DNA of 64,000 nt from Dyadobacter fanqingshengii (GCF_023822005.2 NZ_CP098806.1:3410001-3474000), one strand, 5' to 3'. Counted from the first letter of the stretch, positions 35,301-44,567 are shown. The notes: generated by a model from the letters alone, not told the origin. Translations and numbers: made by a program.

Positions 35301-36476
35301 ATGAACAAAAACATTCCTTTATTAAAAAAATATCTTCCCGTTGCATTGGGAGGATTGATGCTTACCGCCTCTATCGGATTGATGAGCAACAGCGGTTTCG
35401 AACCGGAAAAGCCAAAGAAATTATCCGAAGCCAATCTGAAAGTGGATACAGTTGCCTCGGGTCTTACCATGCCGTGGGCTTCTGCATTACTGCCAAACGG
35501 CGATATGCTGGTAACCGAGCGCGGTGGAAAATTACGGCTTGTAACGGGTGGAAAACTGGATCCAAAAGAAATTACCGGCATTCCTGAGGTATTTTACAAA
35601 GGACAGGGCGGCTTGCTGGACGTTGCATTACATCCTGATTATAAGACAAATGGCTGGATCTATATCAGCTATTCATCCCCGAAAGCAGCGGGCGAAGAAG
35701 GAGAAGATGGCGGCGCAAACACAGCATTAATGCGTGCAAAGCTAAAAGACCATGCGCTTACCGACATTCAGCCATTGTTTAAGGCTATCCCAAATGTAAA
35801 AGGAAGCCCTCACTATGGAGGTCGCATTGTATTTGACAAAAAAGGTTACGTTTTCCTATCACTGGGTGAGCGTGGGCAAAAGCAAAATGCACAGGATTTG
35901 GGAAGAGATCAGGGAAAAGTGGTCCGTTTGCATGAAGATGGAAAAATTCCGAATGACAATCCTTTCGTAAGCACCGCGGGCGCAAGACCCGAGATCTGGA
36001 CCTACGGCCACCGCAATCCGCAAGGCATGGTCATTCACCCGACTACGGGCGTAATTTGGGAACACGAGCATGGACCACAAGGCGGTGACGAGCTTAATAT
36101 CATTGAAAAAGGAAAGAATTACGGCTGGCCGCTGATTACGTTCGGGATCGATTATGACAACAGCATTATATCAAAAGACACGGCGCGTGCCGGCTTGGAA
36201 CAGCCGGTTGTATACTGGAAACCATCCATCGCACCTTGCGGAATGACTTTCGTTACGAGCGATAAGTTCAAAGATTGGAATGGCGACTTGCTGGTTGGCT
36301 CACTCAAATTCATGTATCTGCAACATTTGGTGGTGAAGGGTAATAAGGTGATCAGCCGTGAGATCATTTTTGATAAAATCGGCCGCGTGCGGGATGTGCG
36401 CCAGGCGTGGGATGGCAACATTTACGTTGTACTTGAAAATTCCGGTAAAGTTGTCCGTATCAGCCCAAAATCTTAA
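35301..36476 (+). CDS. PQQ-dependent sugar dehydrogenase (soluble aldose type), secreted
   Basis: 391 residues with an N-terminal membrane or signal segment (YLPVALGGLMLTASIGLM) and a six-bladed propeller of the glucose/sorbosone dehydrogenase family. Visible features are TMPWASALLPNGDMLVTERG, GQGGLLDVALHPDY, the active-site His in SPHYGGRI, and the PQQ-contacting Arg in TYGHRNPQG. EHEHGPQGGDELN also fits. It would oxidise an aldose in the periplasm with PQQ. The partner electron acceptor is probably the cytochrome c whose ATG overlaps its stop by one base. PQQ synthesis genes are not in the window. Confidence 0.9.
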   Translation: MNKNIPLLKKYLPVALGGLMLTASIGLMSNSGFEPEKPKKLSEANLKVDTVASGLTMPWASALLPNGDMLVTERGGKLRLVTGGKLDPKEITGIPEVFYKGQGGLLDVALHPDYKTNGWIYISYSSPKAAGEEGEDGGANTALMRAKLKDHALTDIQPLFKAIPNVKGSPHYGGRIVFDKKGYVFLSLGERGQKQNAQDLGRDQGKVVRLHEDGKIPNDNPFVSTAGARPEIWTYGHRNPQGMVIHPTTGVIWEHEHGPQGGDELNIIEKGKNYGWPLITFGIDYDNSIISKDTARAGLEQPVVYWKPSIAPCGMTFVTSDKFKDWNGDLLVGSLKFMYLQHLVVKGNKVISREIIFDKIGRVRDVRQAWDGNIYVVLENSGKVVRISPKS

Positions 36477-36883
36477 TGAAGAAGATATTTGCATTATTAA
36501 CAGCGGTCGTTTGCTGCTCCGCAATCTTCCCGCAGGACGACGAGCTGGCCAAGAGCATCGAGCGGGGTAAAATGGTTTATTCGGAAAACTGCATCAGCTG
36601 CCATATGGGCACCGGCGAAGGCGTTACGGCTACTTTTCCGCCTTTGGCAAAGTCCGATTATCTCATGGAAACACCAGAAAGTGCGATCAAGGCAATCAAA
36701 TTCGGTCTCATAGGTAAAATCAAAGTCAATGGCGTGGATTATGACAATATGATGCCCAATCCAGGCCTGGGTAACGATGAGATCGCCGACGTTACCAACT
36801 ATATCATGAACACCTGGGGAAATTCGTCAGAAAAGAAGATGATAACCGAAAAGATGGTTGACGAAATCAAGGAAAAGAAGTAA
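36476..36883 (+). CDS. Periplasmic c-type cytochrome
   Basis: 135 residues with a signal peptide (MKKIFALLTAVVCCSAIFPQ) and one haem-binding CISCH motif in YSENCISCHMGTGEG. An axial Met is available in NMMPNPGLG. Single-haem class I cytochrome of normal length. Its ATG overlaps the TAA of the sugar dehydrogenase (TAATG), implying translational coupling and an electron-transfer partnership from the PQQ enzyme to the respiratory chain. The partnership is inferred from the gene fusion-like spacing. Confidence 0.93.
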   Translation: MKKIFALLTAVVCCSAIFPQDDELAKSIERGKMVYSENCISCHMGTGEGVTATFPPLAKSDYLMETPESAIKAIKFGLIGKIKVNGVDYDNMMPNPGLGNDEIADVTNYIMNTWGNSSEKKMITEKMVDEIKEKK

Positions 36884-36903
36884 GTCAAATCCAAATTTGT
36901 CCG

Positions 36904-36939
36904 AAAAGCAGGATCACGTCACAAATGGTCCTGCTTTTT
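36904..36939 (+). terminator. Intrinsic terminator after the cytochrome c gene
   Basis: Arms AAAAGCAGGA (36904-36913) and TCCTGCTTTT (36929-36938) with a 15-base loop and a T-run. It ends the aldo/keto reductase, dehydrogenase and cytochrome unit. Confidence 0.75.
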
Positions 36940-36953
36940 GTTGTTCACCCACT

Positions 36954-36967
36954 GTAAACGCGTTTGC
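36954..36967. promoter_or_regulatory. Dyad GTAAACGCGTTTGC, possible LacI-type operator
   Basis: A 14-base near-palindrome with the core AAACGCGTTT, about 110 bases before the TonB receptor gene. CG-centred dyads of this kind are common targets of LacI/GalR regulators, but no such regulator is seen nearby. Confidence 0.25.
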
Positions 36968-37012
36968 GACATTATCGCCATTACGCTATTTTAAATAAAT
37001 CCAAATAAACGC

Positions 37013-37043
37013 TTGTATCGAAAATTTTGCCGTACGATATTTG
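37013..37043 (+). promoter_or_regulatory. Candidate promoter of the siderophore-type receptor
   Basis: -33 TTG at 37013-37015 and -7 box GATATTTG at 37036-37043 (one mismatch to TAnnTTTG) with a 20-base spacer. The ATG at 37080 lies about 37 bases downstream. Confidence 0.4.
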
Positions 37044-37079
37044 CCAACCAAATAATTATTTAGACCAATTTAAAATAAA

Positions 37080-39458
37080 ATGCTAAAAATTTATACTTTT
37101 CTCCTGATCATACTATCCGCCTCCGCTCTATTAGCTCAAAATGGCAGAATTACGGGCCAAATCCTAAGCTCTGATGGCCAACCGGCGGAACAAGTTTCTG
37201 TCGGAATCAAGGGAAGCTCAAAAGGCTCTGTTTCCGATGCAATGGGTAAATTCGTTATTGAAAGGGTGAAACCAGGCACTTATTCGCTGCTCGTAAGCTT
37301 CGTGGGATTGGAAACACAGGAAAAATCGGTGGAAGTTATCGCGGGTGAAACGGTCAATGTTTCTTTTGCCTTGTCTGAAAGCGCCAATCAACTTTCGGAA
37401 GTTATCGTAAAAGGCGGAAACCCCTACAAATCTGACCAAGTTTCTTCAAGTCTGAAATTGCTGACGCCCATTTTGGAAACTCCTCAGAATGTGCAGGTTG
37501 TAACTTCCAAAGTGTTAGCCGACCAGCAGATCATCAGCATGAGCGACGGCTTGATCCGCAACGTAAGCGGTGCCACGCGCCTGGAACACTGGGGTGATAT
37601 GTATGCCAACATCACCATGCGCGGTTCGCAAATCCAGGCTTTCCGCAATGGTTTTAATGTCGTAAGCTCATTCTGGGGGCCGCTTACCGAGGACATGAGC
37701 TTCGTGGATCACATTGAATTCGTAAAGGGCCCGGCTGGATTTATGCTGGCAAACGGCGATCCGAGCGGTCTTTATAATGTGGTTACCAAAAAGCCTACGG
37801 GAGAAACCAAAGGCGAATTGTCGCTGACGATGGGAAGCTTTGACTTCTACCGCGCAACATTGGATCTGGATGGCAAACTGGACAAAAGCGGCAAGCTGCT
37901 TTACCGTCTGAACATCGCAGGCCAGAACAAAAATTCGCACCGCTCATTCGAATATAACAACCGTTACAGCATTGCACCGGTAATTTCTTACCAGCTGGAC
38001 GATAAGACAAAGCTGACCGCGGAATACAACATGCAATACGCAAAAATGTCTGATGTAGGCTCTTATTATGTCTTTACAACAGACGGCTACGCAACATTAC
38101 CAAGAGATTTCACGGCGATGCCTCCGGGACTGGATCCAACCAAAATCAAAGATCAGAGCCTTTTCGTAAACCTGCAACACCAGATCAACAGCGACTGGAA
38201 AGTTACCGCGCAGGTCGGTTACTTCAATTATCAGCAAACAGGATCTAGCATGTGGCCTGACTCCGTTAGTGCGGATGCCCGACTGGTTCGCAGCGTAGGA
38301 ATCTGGGATGCAAAAAGCGAAATGACGCTAGCACAGGCATTTATCAATGGTTCGGTAACAACCGGCGGTGTGCAGCACAGAATTTTGGGTGGTATTGACA
38401 TTGGAACAAAAAATTACTTCGCGGATTGGGCGCAATCACATGCATTGGATACGCTTGGAGGTTTGTTTGATCCCCGTTATCCCTATTATGGAACGCCCAA
38501 TAACGGTTATCCGGTTTGGGATCGCACGCTAAACCTGGAAGCAAGGGCAGTAATGGGCGGAGGAACCATGGATCAGAAATACACCGGAATTTATTTGCAG
38601 GATGAGCTCGGTTTTATCGATAACAAAATCAGGCTGACATTGGCCGGGCGTTACACGCATGTAAGCCAGTCTGCCTGGGGCGGGTCGCCGGACAAAGCCA
38701 GTCATTTTACGCCAAGGGTTGGATTAAGCATTTCTCTTGACAAAAATACTTCGGTGTATGCTTTGTATGACGAAGCATTTTTACCACAATCCGGAAAATT
38801 GAGAGGCGGCGGAACGGCTAAGCCAATCACGGGGAGCAACCGCGAGCTGGGTTTCAAGAGGGATTGGGCAGAAGGGCGCTGGAACACGACATTATCCTTT
38901 TATCGCATTGTAAAAAACAATGAAATCACAGCCGATCCGTTAAGCCCTGCTAATTCAGGATTAAGTGTTGTTTTAGGTCAAAAACGCGCACAGGGTGTTG
39001 AATTTGATATTCGCGGAACCATTGCAAAAGGCCTTAACCTGACTGCAAACTATGCTTATACGAACTCGGAAGTAACAAAAGTCACTGAGGGTGTTCAGTC
39101 CATTAAAGTGGGCGACGTTATTCCGGGTTTTGCCAAACACAATGTAAATGGATGGCTTAGCTACAAAATCCAGCAAGGCGCATTGAAAGGCACTGGCCTA
39201 TCCGGCGGATTCACTTATCTGATCGACCGCGCCACCTCGAACTGGAGCACGACCAATAATGAGCAAAACCTGCCTAATTATTTCAAGTTGGACGGCGGCG
39301 TTTTCTGGGAAAGGGATAAGATCAGACTTACATTGAATGTGTTCAATGTGCTGGATAAATATCTGTACAGCGGAAGTTATTACGACTATTTGGGTGCATA
39401 CTACACGCAATCGGAAGCGCCAAGAAACTATCGTTTGGGATTGGCTTATAAGTTCTAA
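37080..39458 (+). CDS. TonB-dependent siderophore receptor with carboxypeptidase-regulatory-like domain
   Basis: 792 residues: signal peptide ending LLAQ, a CarboxypepD_reg-like domain at about 21-105 (RITGQILSSDGQPAEQVSV), a plug with LETPQNVQVVTSKVLADQQI and VKGPAGFMLANGDPSGLYNV, then a barrel ending YRLGLAYKF with C-terminal Phe. The plug signature is that of FhuA/FpvA-type ferric siderophore receptors, so it probably imports an iron chelate. No adjacent siderophore synthesis, FecR or sigma factor gene is visible. Confidence 0.93.
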   Translation: MLKIYTFLLIILSASALLAQNGRITGQILSSDGQPAEQVSVGIKGSSKGSVSDAMGKFVIERVKPGTYSLLVSFVGLETQEKSVEVIAGETVNVSFALSESANQLSEVIVKGGNPYKSDQVSSSLKLLTPILETPQNVQVVTSKVLADQQIISMSDGLIRNVSGATRLEHWGDMYANITMRGSQIQAFRNGFNVVSSFWGPLTEDMSFVDHIEFVKGPAGFMLANGDPSGLYNVVTKKPTGETKGELSLTMGSFDFYRATLDLDGKLDKSGKLLYRLNIAGQNKNSHRSFEYNNRYSIAPVISYQLDDKTKLTAEYNMQYAKMSDVGSYYVFTTDGYATLPRDFTAMPPGLDPTKIKDQSLFVNLQHQINSDWKVTAQVGYFNYQQTGSSMWPDSVSADARLVRSVGIWDAKSEMTLAQAFINGSVTTGGVQHRILGGIDIGTKNYFADWAQSHALDTLGGLFDPRYPYYGTPNNGYPVWDRTLNLEARAVMGGGTMDQKYTGIYLQDELGFIDNKIRLTLAGRYTHVSQSAWGGSPDKASHFTPRVGLSISLDKNTSVYALYDEAFLPQSGKLRGGGTAKPITGSNRELGFKRDWAEGRWNTTLSFYRIVKNNEITADPLSPANSGLSVVLGQKRAQGVEFDIRGTIAKGLNLTANYAYTNSEVTKVTEGVQSIKVGDVIPGFAKHNVNGWLSYKIQQGALKGTGLSGGFTYLIDRATSNWSTTNNEQNLPNYFKLDGGVFWERDKIRLTLNVFNVLDKYLYSGSYYDYLGAYYTQSEAPRNYRLGLAYKF

Positions 39459-39478
39459 AATCCCTTTTGAACATTTTC

Positions 39479-39521
39479 CGGGCATTCAGCGATCAAAATC
39501 CTGAATGCCCGTTTTGTTTTT
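39479..39521. terminator. Terminator between the siderophore-type receptor and the gluconokinase gene
   Basis: Perfect 11-base GC-rich arms CGGGCATTCAG (39479-39489) and complement (39501-39511) followed by TTTTGTTTTT. It ends the receptor transcript. The opposite side also has a moderately T-rich exit for the convergent kinase gene. Confidence 0.85.
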
Positions 39522-40981
39522 CAAACGGCATGCGCCAACATTAATCGCGCCCCTTTTACAAATCTATCACTTAACGCATCATAGGATTTATGCACTTTTG
39601 AAACTGGGTCAAATTCCTGCCCTACTGTTGTAAAAGCTTTCATTTCTGAGTAATGTTCGTAAATGCCGAGTGCTTTCAACCCCATCATCGCAGCGCCTAC
39701 GGCACCCGTTTCGACCGTATCATTCAATTTTACAGTTTTCCCAAAAACATCAGCAAGCATTTGAACCCAGATCGGGCTGCGTGCAAAACCGCCATTGGCA
39801 TAGATTGTGTCCACTTTCTGCATTTCCATCAGGATTTTGCCTATTCCAAATAGATTCAACAAAATGCCTTCCATGACCGCCCTTGCAAAATGTGCCCGCG
39901 TGTGCTGAATATCCAGTCCGGTAAATCCGCCACGGACCGTTGAACTCCAGAGCGGCGCCCGCTCACCCAGCAAATAGGGATAAAAAAGAAGTCCATCCGA
40001 GCCCGGATCGATTTTCGTGGCTTCCTCAAAAACCGTGTCAAATTCTTCTTTTGGGAAAAATGTATTCATTAACCATTCAAAAATAACAGCCCCATTATTT
40101 GAAGGCCCTCCTATAATGAATGTATGTTCGTCCAGCACGTAGCAGAAAGTTTGCATGAGCGGGTCGGAATAGGGTTTACTAAAACAAATACGGACCGCTG
40201 CACTCGTTCCGATGGTAACCGCCATGGAGCCTGTTTGAACTGCGCCACTCCCCAGATTGGCAAGACAACCGTCGCTTGCACCCATGATCAAATCCGTTCC
40301 TTCCGGCAAACCCGCATCGTTTTTAGCAGGCGTTTTTTCAACGTGATAGGGGGAAACCGCTGTGGACAATTTGTCAGCCGTCAAACCAAGCTTTTTGAGT
40401 GTGTAAGCATCCCATTGCAATTCCCGGATATTGAACATGCCCGTGGCTGAAGCAACGGAATAATCAATCACGAATTTGCCTGTCAGGCGGTAAATGATGT
40501 ATTCTTTTATACCAACAAAACGGTTTGTTCTTTTATATAATTGTGGTTCATTCTGCCTCAGCCATAGCAATTTACACACCGGGGTCATGGCGTGGACAGG
40601 TGTTCCGTTGTTAAAATAGATCTTTTTGCCTACGCTCGAAGTCCGGAGTTTCAGCGCAATGTCGGAACTGCGGTTATCTGCCCAGATAATGAGTTGCGTA
40701 AGCTGTTTTCCATCCTTATCCAATGCCAGCACACCATGCATGGCAGCGCTGAAACTGATGCCCAGAAGCTTATGTCGCCCTTTGCATGCCTTGACGACCG
40801 CTTTTATGGTTTTGCAGGCCGCATCGTAAATTTCATCCGGATCCTGCTCGCTCCAATCCGGCTTGGGGTGATACATTTCATAACTTTCACTGTGTGAGGC
40901 CAGGATGTCTCCTGAAACGGAATCAAAAGCAACGCATTTTACATTTGTTGTACCAATATCACAACCTATGATGTAGGGCAT
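39521..40981 (-). CDS. FGGY-family gluconokinase
   Basis: 486-residue sugar kinase with the actin-like fold. The N-terminal phosphate loop is GCDIGTTNVKCVAFDSVSG, then WSEQDPDEIYDAA, the catalytic Asp in IWADNRSSDIA, and the C-terminal ATP motif YANGGFARSPIWVQMLADV with GAVGAAMMG. The sequence type matches FGGY gluconokinases, with xylulokinase as the alternative. It would phosphorylate gluconate to 6-phosphogluconate, matching the nearby periplasmic aldose dehydrogenase. A dyad TGCCAA-N4-TTGGCA (41068-41083) lies in the divergent promoter region. Confidence 0.88.
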   Translation of the reverse strand: MPYIIGCDIGTTNVKCVAFDSVSGDILASHSESYEMYHPKPDWSEQDPDEIYDAACKTIKAVVKACKGRHKLLGISFSAAMHGVLALDKDGKQLTQLIIWADNRSSDIALKLRTSSVGKKIYFNNGTPVHAMTPVCKLLWLRQNEPQLYKRTNRFVGIKEYIIYRLTGKFVIDYSVASATGMFNIRELQWDAYTLKKLGLTADKLSTAVSPYHVEKTPAKNDAGLPEGTDLIMGASDGCLANLGSGAVQTGSMAVTIGTSAAVRICFSKPYSDPLMQTFCYVLDEHTFIIGGPSNNGAVIFEWLMNTFFPKEEFDTVFEEATKIDPGSDGLLFYPYLLGERAPLWSSTVRGGFTGLDIQHTRAHFARAVMEGILLNLFGIGKILMEMQKVDTIYANGGFARSPIWVQMLADVFGKTVKLNDTVETGAVGAAMMGLKALGIYEHYSEMKAFTTVGQEFDPVSKVHKSYDALSDRFVKGARLMLAHAV

Positions 40982-41067
40982 TTTGTTAAATTTAAAAGCA
41001 ATGGCCGGGCAAACCCATTCGGGCAGCCCGATTATTTAATTAAAACAAATCAAAAAATCTGAAATCT

Positions 41068-41083
41068 TGCCAACAACTTGGCA
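41068..41083. promoter_or_regulatory. Dyad TGCCAA-N4-TTGGCA in the divergent gap
   Basis: Perfect 6-base arms 4 bases apart, about 90 bases upstream of the gluconokinase start and 55 bases upstream of the small membrane protein gene. Possible operator for either. No direct evidence. Confidence 0.25.
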
Positions 41084-41136
41084 TGGATTTGTTATTTTCG
41101 CAGAAATAAACGCATAAGATTTTTATACATTTGACC

Positions 41137-41328
41137 ATGTCCGATACAACACATAACGAATCCAGCTCACTTTCAAGCGGAGTTTACGTCGCAGCATTTA
41201 TCATTCTTTTCCTTTTGCTGGCTGTACTTGCTGATCTGTTTACATTCATTTTGGGAACAATCGGATTGGTTGTGACATTCGCAGCATTTTACAAAGACAA
41301 CAGTCATCACGGCGACGATCATCATTGA
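41137..41328 (+). CDS. Small membrane protein of unknown function
   Basis: 63 residues from the ATG at 41137 (a TTG two codons earlier is less likely). A Ser/Thr-rich polar start is followed by one long or two close hydrophobic spans (VYVAAFIILFLLLAVLADLF and TFILGTIGLVVTFAAFY) and a His/Asp-rich tail (HHGDDHH) that could bind a metal. No family recognised. It stands alone between divergent and convergent genes. Confidence 0.65.
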   Translation: MSDTTHNESSSLSSGVYVAAFIILFLLLAVLADLFTFILGTIGLVVTFAAFYKDNSHHGDDHH

Positions 41329-41369
41329 TCAGCAGCTCGTTAAGAGCTGACCTGACGCTTATACAAGTT

Positions 41370-42599
41370 CTATCGAACGGCCAATTCGGGCATGGATTGT
41401 AATATTTTCCATTCCAATTGGCCGTTCGTCATGTCTACGGTCCAGGCTTCTTCAAAAACACAACGATCTTCCAGATCCCGGTATTCTGTGGTTAACACTT
41501 TGTCTTTCAGTGTAATTCTGGCGAATCCATTATAGCCCAGCTGATGCCTTTTTATTACTTTCCGCACCCTCCGGTCATAGAAACCTATTTTGTCAAGATC
41601 CCCGCCGCCCGGCATGGCCGTTTCAACGGGTAACCCGCCGTGGCCAATACAACGTCCATAAGCCTCCGGTCCTTTCCCATTCGTGCCTAAATTATATACT
41701 ACAAGCCTGTGATCATGTCCCCACATCCACACAACCGGACGTGCAACATCACCCATCAGCTCGCGGATCTGCTCACCAGGGCGGGCATAATCTTCTCTGA
41801 ATGAGGAGATATAAGGATGATGGCTTAGGAAAACAATCCCGCGCTTATCATCGGGATTTCCAAGCTGGACCACATCCCGGAGCCACGCAACCTGCTCTTT
41901 TTTTAAATGGCAGTCAGGCGGTGAGAGAATTTCGACAAATGGCCGGCCAACCGATGTATAACCGGTATCAATCCCGATAATGCGCCAATGTTCGTTTTCA
42001 AGGCAAAAGAAACCCGCTTGCTGCGACTTTTTCATCTCACCATCCTGAATGTACATGGCGGGCAGCAAATGCTGGAAAAAAGCATTTCCATTGGAATACA
42101 TTTCATGGTTGCCAGACAAAGCGAGGCTTCCCGAAGCGCCATAATACCAGGAGGCATAGGGCGCCGTAAAGTTCTCCTCCACCTCTTTTGGAGCCCCTAC
42201 GAAGTAAATGTCGCCCATGTGTATCGTGTAATCAGGCGCATAGCGCGCTACCAAATGCGCAACAGCGTCGGACTCGGCCGTGTCGCTCGCCCAGTCCGAA
42301 AGCAACGCAACAGTGATTTCGTCTCTTGAAGGAATGGAAGATTTTAGCTGATAGACGCCCGTGTCCCCATTTCTGGGATAAGCCTGGTAAGGATGCCTCG
42401 GCCCAAAACGACTTTTCAGATAATGCCAGGCAAATCCTAACAGGTTGTTTTTAAAAAAGCTGGAAACAACATTCGTTGCATTGGAATGGTCCCGAACGTG
42501 TTTTTCGTAAAGTTCAAGTTGGGTCTTTGCGTGATTTTCGGCTTCACTGTGGCCAAGGTCCAGGTATTTTTTGGTTCGGTCTTCTGCTGACTCGGGCAT
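41370..42599 (-). CDS. Calcineurin-like metallophosphoesterase
   Basis: 409 residues with the dimetal phosphoesterase motifs in order: LLSDWASD, HMGDIYFVG, SGNHEMYSNG, FLSHHPYIS and WGHDHRL. There is no signal peptide, so it is probably cytosolic. The N-terminal 90 residues form a helical extension and the C-terminus (LTTEYRDLEDRCVFEEAWTV) a beta domain. The substrate (nucleotide, phosphoprotein or phospholipid) cannot be deduced. It is a single-gene unit. Confidence 0.88.
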   Translation of the reverse strand: MPESAEDRTKKYLDLGHSEAENHAKTQLELYEKHVRDHSNATNVVSSFFKNNLLGFAWHYLKSRFGPRHPYQAYPRNGDTGVYQLKSSIPSRDEITVALLSDWASDTAESDAVAHLVARYAPDYTIHMGDIYFVGAPKEVEENFTAPYASWYYGASGSLALSGNHEMYSNGNAFFQHLLPAMYIQDGEMKKSQQAGFFCLENEHWRIIGIDTGYTSVGRPFVEILSPPDCHLKKEQVAWLRDVVQLGNPDDKRGIVFLSHHPYISSFREDYARPGEQIRELMGDVARPVVWMWGHDHRLVVYNLGTNGKGPEAYGRCIGHGGLPVETAMPGGGDLDKIGFYDRRVRKVIKRHQLGYNGFARITLKDKVLTTEYRDLEDRCVFEEAWTVDMTNGQLEWKILQSMPELAVR

Positions 42600-42743
42600 A
42601 TTGTAAATTCGCTCATGATCGGATGTTACCGGTAAATAAAATGATTAGTTGGGTAACCGCAACGATTTCATTGAAATTTCCAAGCCAACAGGGCATATGT
42701 TTAACCGTTTATCAAAACGAGGGGCAATTATTTATGTGCCGGG

Positions 42744-42774
42744 TTGACAATCGCTAACCTTAGAAGTACCTTTC
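42744..42774 (+). promoter_or_regulatory. Candidate promoter of the DinB-like gene
   Basis: -33 TTG (42744-42746) and -7 TACCTTTC (42767-42774, last base off consensus) separated by exactly 20 bases. The ATG at 42810 follows after about 35 bases. Confidence 0.5.
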
Positions 42775-42809
42775 ATAAAATTATTCAACCACCATAAACA
42801 CAAGATCGA

Positions 42810-43328
42810 ATGAAAAAACTGACTTTTACACTGATGTTATTTTTCGCTGCGAGTGCTGCTTTCGCACAATCAACAATGATCGCGAAACAAGTTGCTGACT
42901 GGGAGAGAGCAAAGAAATACACGCAGGCTTATCTGGATGCCATGCCAGACGATGGTTATGCCTTGAAGCCAACACCTGAAATCCGTTCTTTCGCCGGGCA
43001 GATGGATCACATAGCAGATGCTAATTTTGCATTCGTTTCGGCAGCATCCGGTAAAAAAAGCCCGTTTGAAGGTTCCGCAGAAAAAATGACTGATCAATCC
43101 AAAGCTGCTGTTTCAAAGGCTGTTATGGATAGCTACGATTTCGTGATCAGCACATTGAAAGGCATGACAGAAGCGGATCTCGCAAAAGACGTGAAAGTAT
43201 TCGGCATGGATATGAAGGCGGGTGCCGCATTTGAAAAGGCATTCGAACACCAAACGCATCACCGGGGACAATCGACGGTTTACATTCGTTTGAAAGGCGC
43301 CACGCCTCCCAACGAAATGTTATTTTAA
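42810..43328 (+). CDS. Exported DinB/DUF664-like four-helix protein
   Basis: 172 residues with a signal peptide (MKKLTFTLMLFFAASAAFAQ) and the DinB four-helix bundle. Candidate metal His residues occur in AGQMDHIADANF and FEHQTHHRGQSTVYIRLKG. The last motif, HxxxHRGQ, is the family's C-terminal signature. Related cytosolic enzymes include bacillithiol and mycothiol transferases, but this copy is exported and its function is unknown. It has its own promoter and a terminator. Confidence 0.88.
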   Translation: MKKLTFTLMLFFAASAAFAQSTMIAKQVADWERAKKYTQAYLDAMPDDGYALKPTPEIRSFAGQMDHIADANFAFVSAASGKKSPFEGSAEKMTDQSKAAVSKAVMDSYDFVISTLKGMTEADLAKDVKVFGMDMKAGAAFEKAFEHQTHHRGQSTVYIRLKGATPPNEMLF

Positions 43329-43343
43329 TCTCGAAAATTCCAC

Positions 43344-43380
43344 AAAAAAGGGATCTTAACGATCCCTTTTTTGCTTTTTA
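43344..43380. terminator. Bidirectional terminator
   Basis: Perfect 13-base arms CAAAAAAGGGATC (43344-43356) and complement (43362-43374) with a 5-base loop TTAAC and T-runs on both strands. It closes the DinB-like gene and the convergent glycosyltransferase gene. Confidence 0.88.
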
Positions 43381-44364
43381 AGCCTTTGCTTTTGACTTGA
43401 TGTTGTAAAGGTTCAATGCAAAGAAGCTGTATAATTTCATAAATGCCGGCGGGATCACAAAATCGCGGATCACTTCTTTTTTTCGTTCCGGCGAAGGTTC
43501 TCCCGTAGCAAGATACTTCAAAGCATATTTCAATCTCGGCCAGTAAGTTTTGCCATATTCCCTCGAAAACAGCAACTTATAATAGTAAGTAGCAATGTTC
43601 TTTTTCAATTTATCATCGTATTTATAGCCAAGCTCCTTATTAATGTTGGAATAAAGCTGAATACGGTTGAACAGGAAATCGGCGCCATAATGGTTGTCTG
43701 CAAAGCTTGCCCCTCCCCTGTTTTTCCTATAAACTGACATCACTTCATCGATATAACCAATCGGGCCGCGGGTTGCGAACATGATATTTCTTGGAATGTC
43801 GCCGCTCGTAGACAGGTTGGTCCACTCAGGATCAGGATGTTTGGCAAAATCCTCTCTGCGGAACATTAAGCTCGATGTGGCAATAAAACAAAGCTCATCC
43901 TCTCCCACCAGATCCTCAACCGTAACTTCTGGTTTTGACAGCGTATTAACGAGGTAAGGCGGTGCGGCATTATCATCAAAAATCACACGTGCATTATGGT
44001 AACAAGCTGAGTAATGAGGGTTTGCGTCCAACATTTCAACTTGTTTTTGCAGCTTATGCGGAGAAATAAGATAATCATCGCCGTCAAACTGAGCTATATA
44101 TTCGCCTTTTGCGGCTGCAAACGTGGCAAGTGCATTGAATTTTCCATTAAGCCCCATATTTTTCGGATGCAGCAAAAGCCTGATCTTGTCGGGAAAACGT
44201 TGCTGGTAATCCTTCAAAATAGCTGTTGTATTATCTTTGGAGCAATCATCCCCCACAATAATTTCAAAAGGAAATGTTGTCTGCTGCATCAAAATTGAAT
44301 CCAGCATCTGCCCTACAAACTTTTCGTGGTTGTAAGTGACAACACACACACTCACTTTTATCAT
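43378..44364 (-). CDS. Glycosyltransferase family 2
   Basis: 328 residues of GT-A fold. The N-terminal strand VCVVTYNHEKFVGQMLDSI binds the nucleotide sugar. GDDCSKDNT and the DxD-like QFDGDDYL coordinate the metal. The C-terminal third is helical and basic. It probably adds a sugar to a surface glycan or lipid. It stands alone, 3 kb away from the main glycan cluster, with its own divergent promoter region. Confidence 0.9.
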   Translation of the reverse strand: MIKVSVCVVTYNHEKFVGQMLDSILMQQTTFPFEIIVGDDCSKDNTTAILKDYQQRFPDKIRLLLHPKNMGLNGKFNALATFAAAKGEYIAQFDGDDYLISPHKLQKQVEMLDANPHYSACYHNARVIFDDNAAPPYLVNTLSKPEVTVEDLVGEDELCFIATSSLMFRREDFAKHPDPEWTNLSTSGDIPRNIMFATRGPIGYIDEVMSVYRKNRGGASFADNHYGADFLFNRIQLYSNINKELGYKYDDKLKKNIATYYYKLLFSREYGKTYWPRLKYALKYLATGEPSPERKKEVIRDFVIPPAFMKLYSFFALNLYNIKSKAKA

Positions 44365-44508
44365 ATTTACTAATCAATATTGAAGCACTTCGAGCCGCAA
44401 ATTTAATTCTTTTATTCCCATTTAACCGAATTGCCATATTTTCCCGGTGGGAATGTACCGGATTTGCGGTCCAGACACTAAACTTATATCACAACGAAAT
44501 AAATTCCA

Positions 44509-44541
44509 TTGACCATCATTAATTTGTATAATCTACATTTG
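44509..44541 (+). promoter_or_regulatory. Candidate promoter of pgeF
   Basis: -7 box TACATTTG (44534-44541) is a full match to TAnnTTTG. A TTG lies at 44509-44511 with a 22-base spacer. Predicted leader to the ATG at 44568 is about 20 bases. Confidence 0.5.
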
Positions 44542-44567
44542 TAAAGTATCAAGAGAATTTTATTTCA

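Noticed and set aside
41061..41095. Sigma-54-like TTGGCATGGATTTG before the 41137 gene
   Set aside because: The distance between the GG and the later G is one base too short for a functional -24/-12 element.
41126..41133. TACATTTG resembling a -7 box
   Set aside because: It lies only three bases before the ATG at 41137, so transcription would start inside the gene.
41332..41360. CAGCTC-N5-GAGCTG hairpin after the small membrane protein gene
   Set aside because: Only six pairs and no T-run on either side, so not called a terminator.
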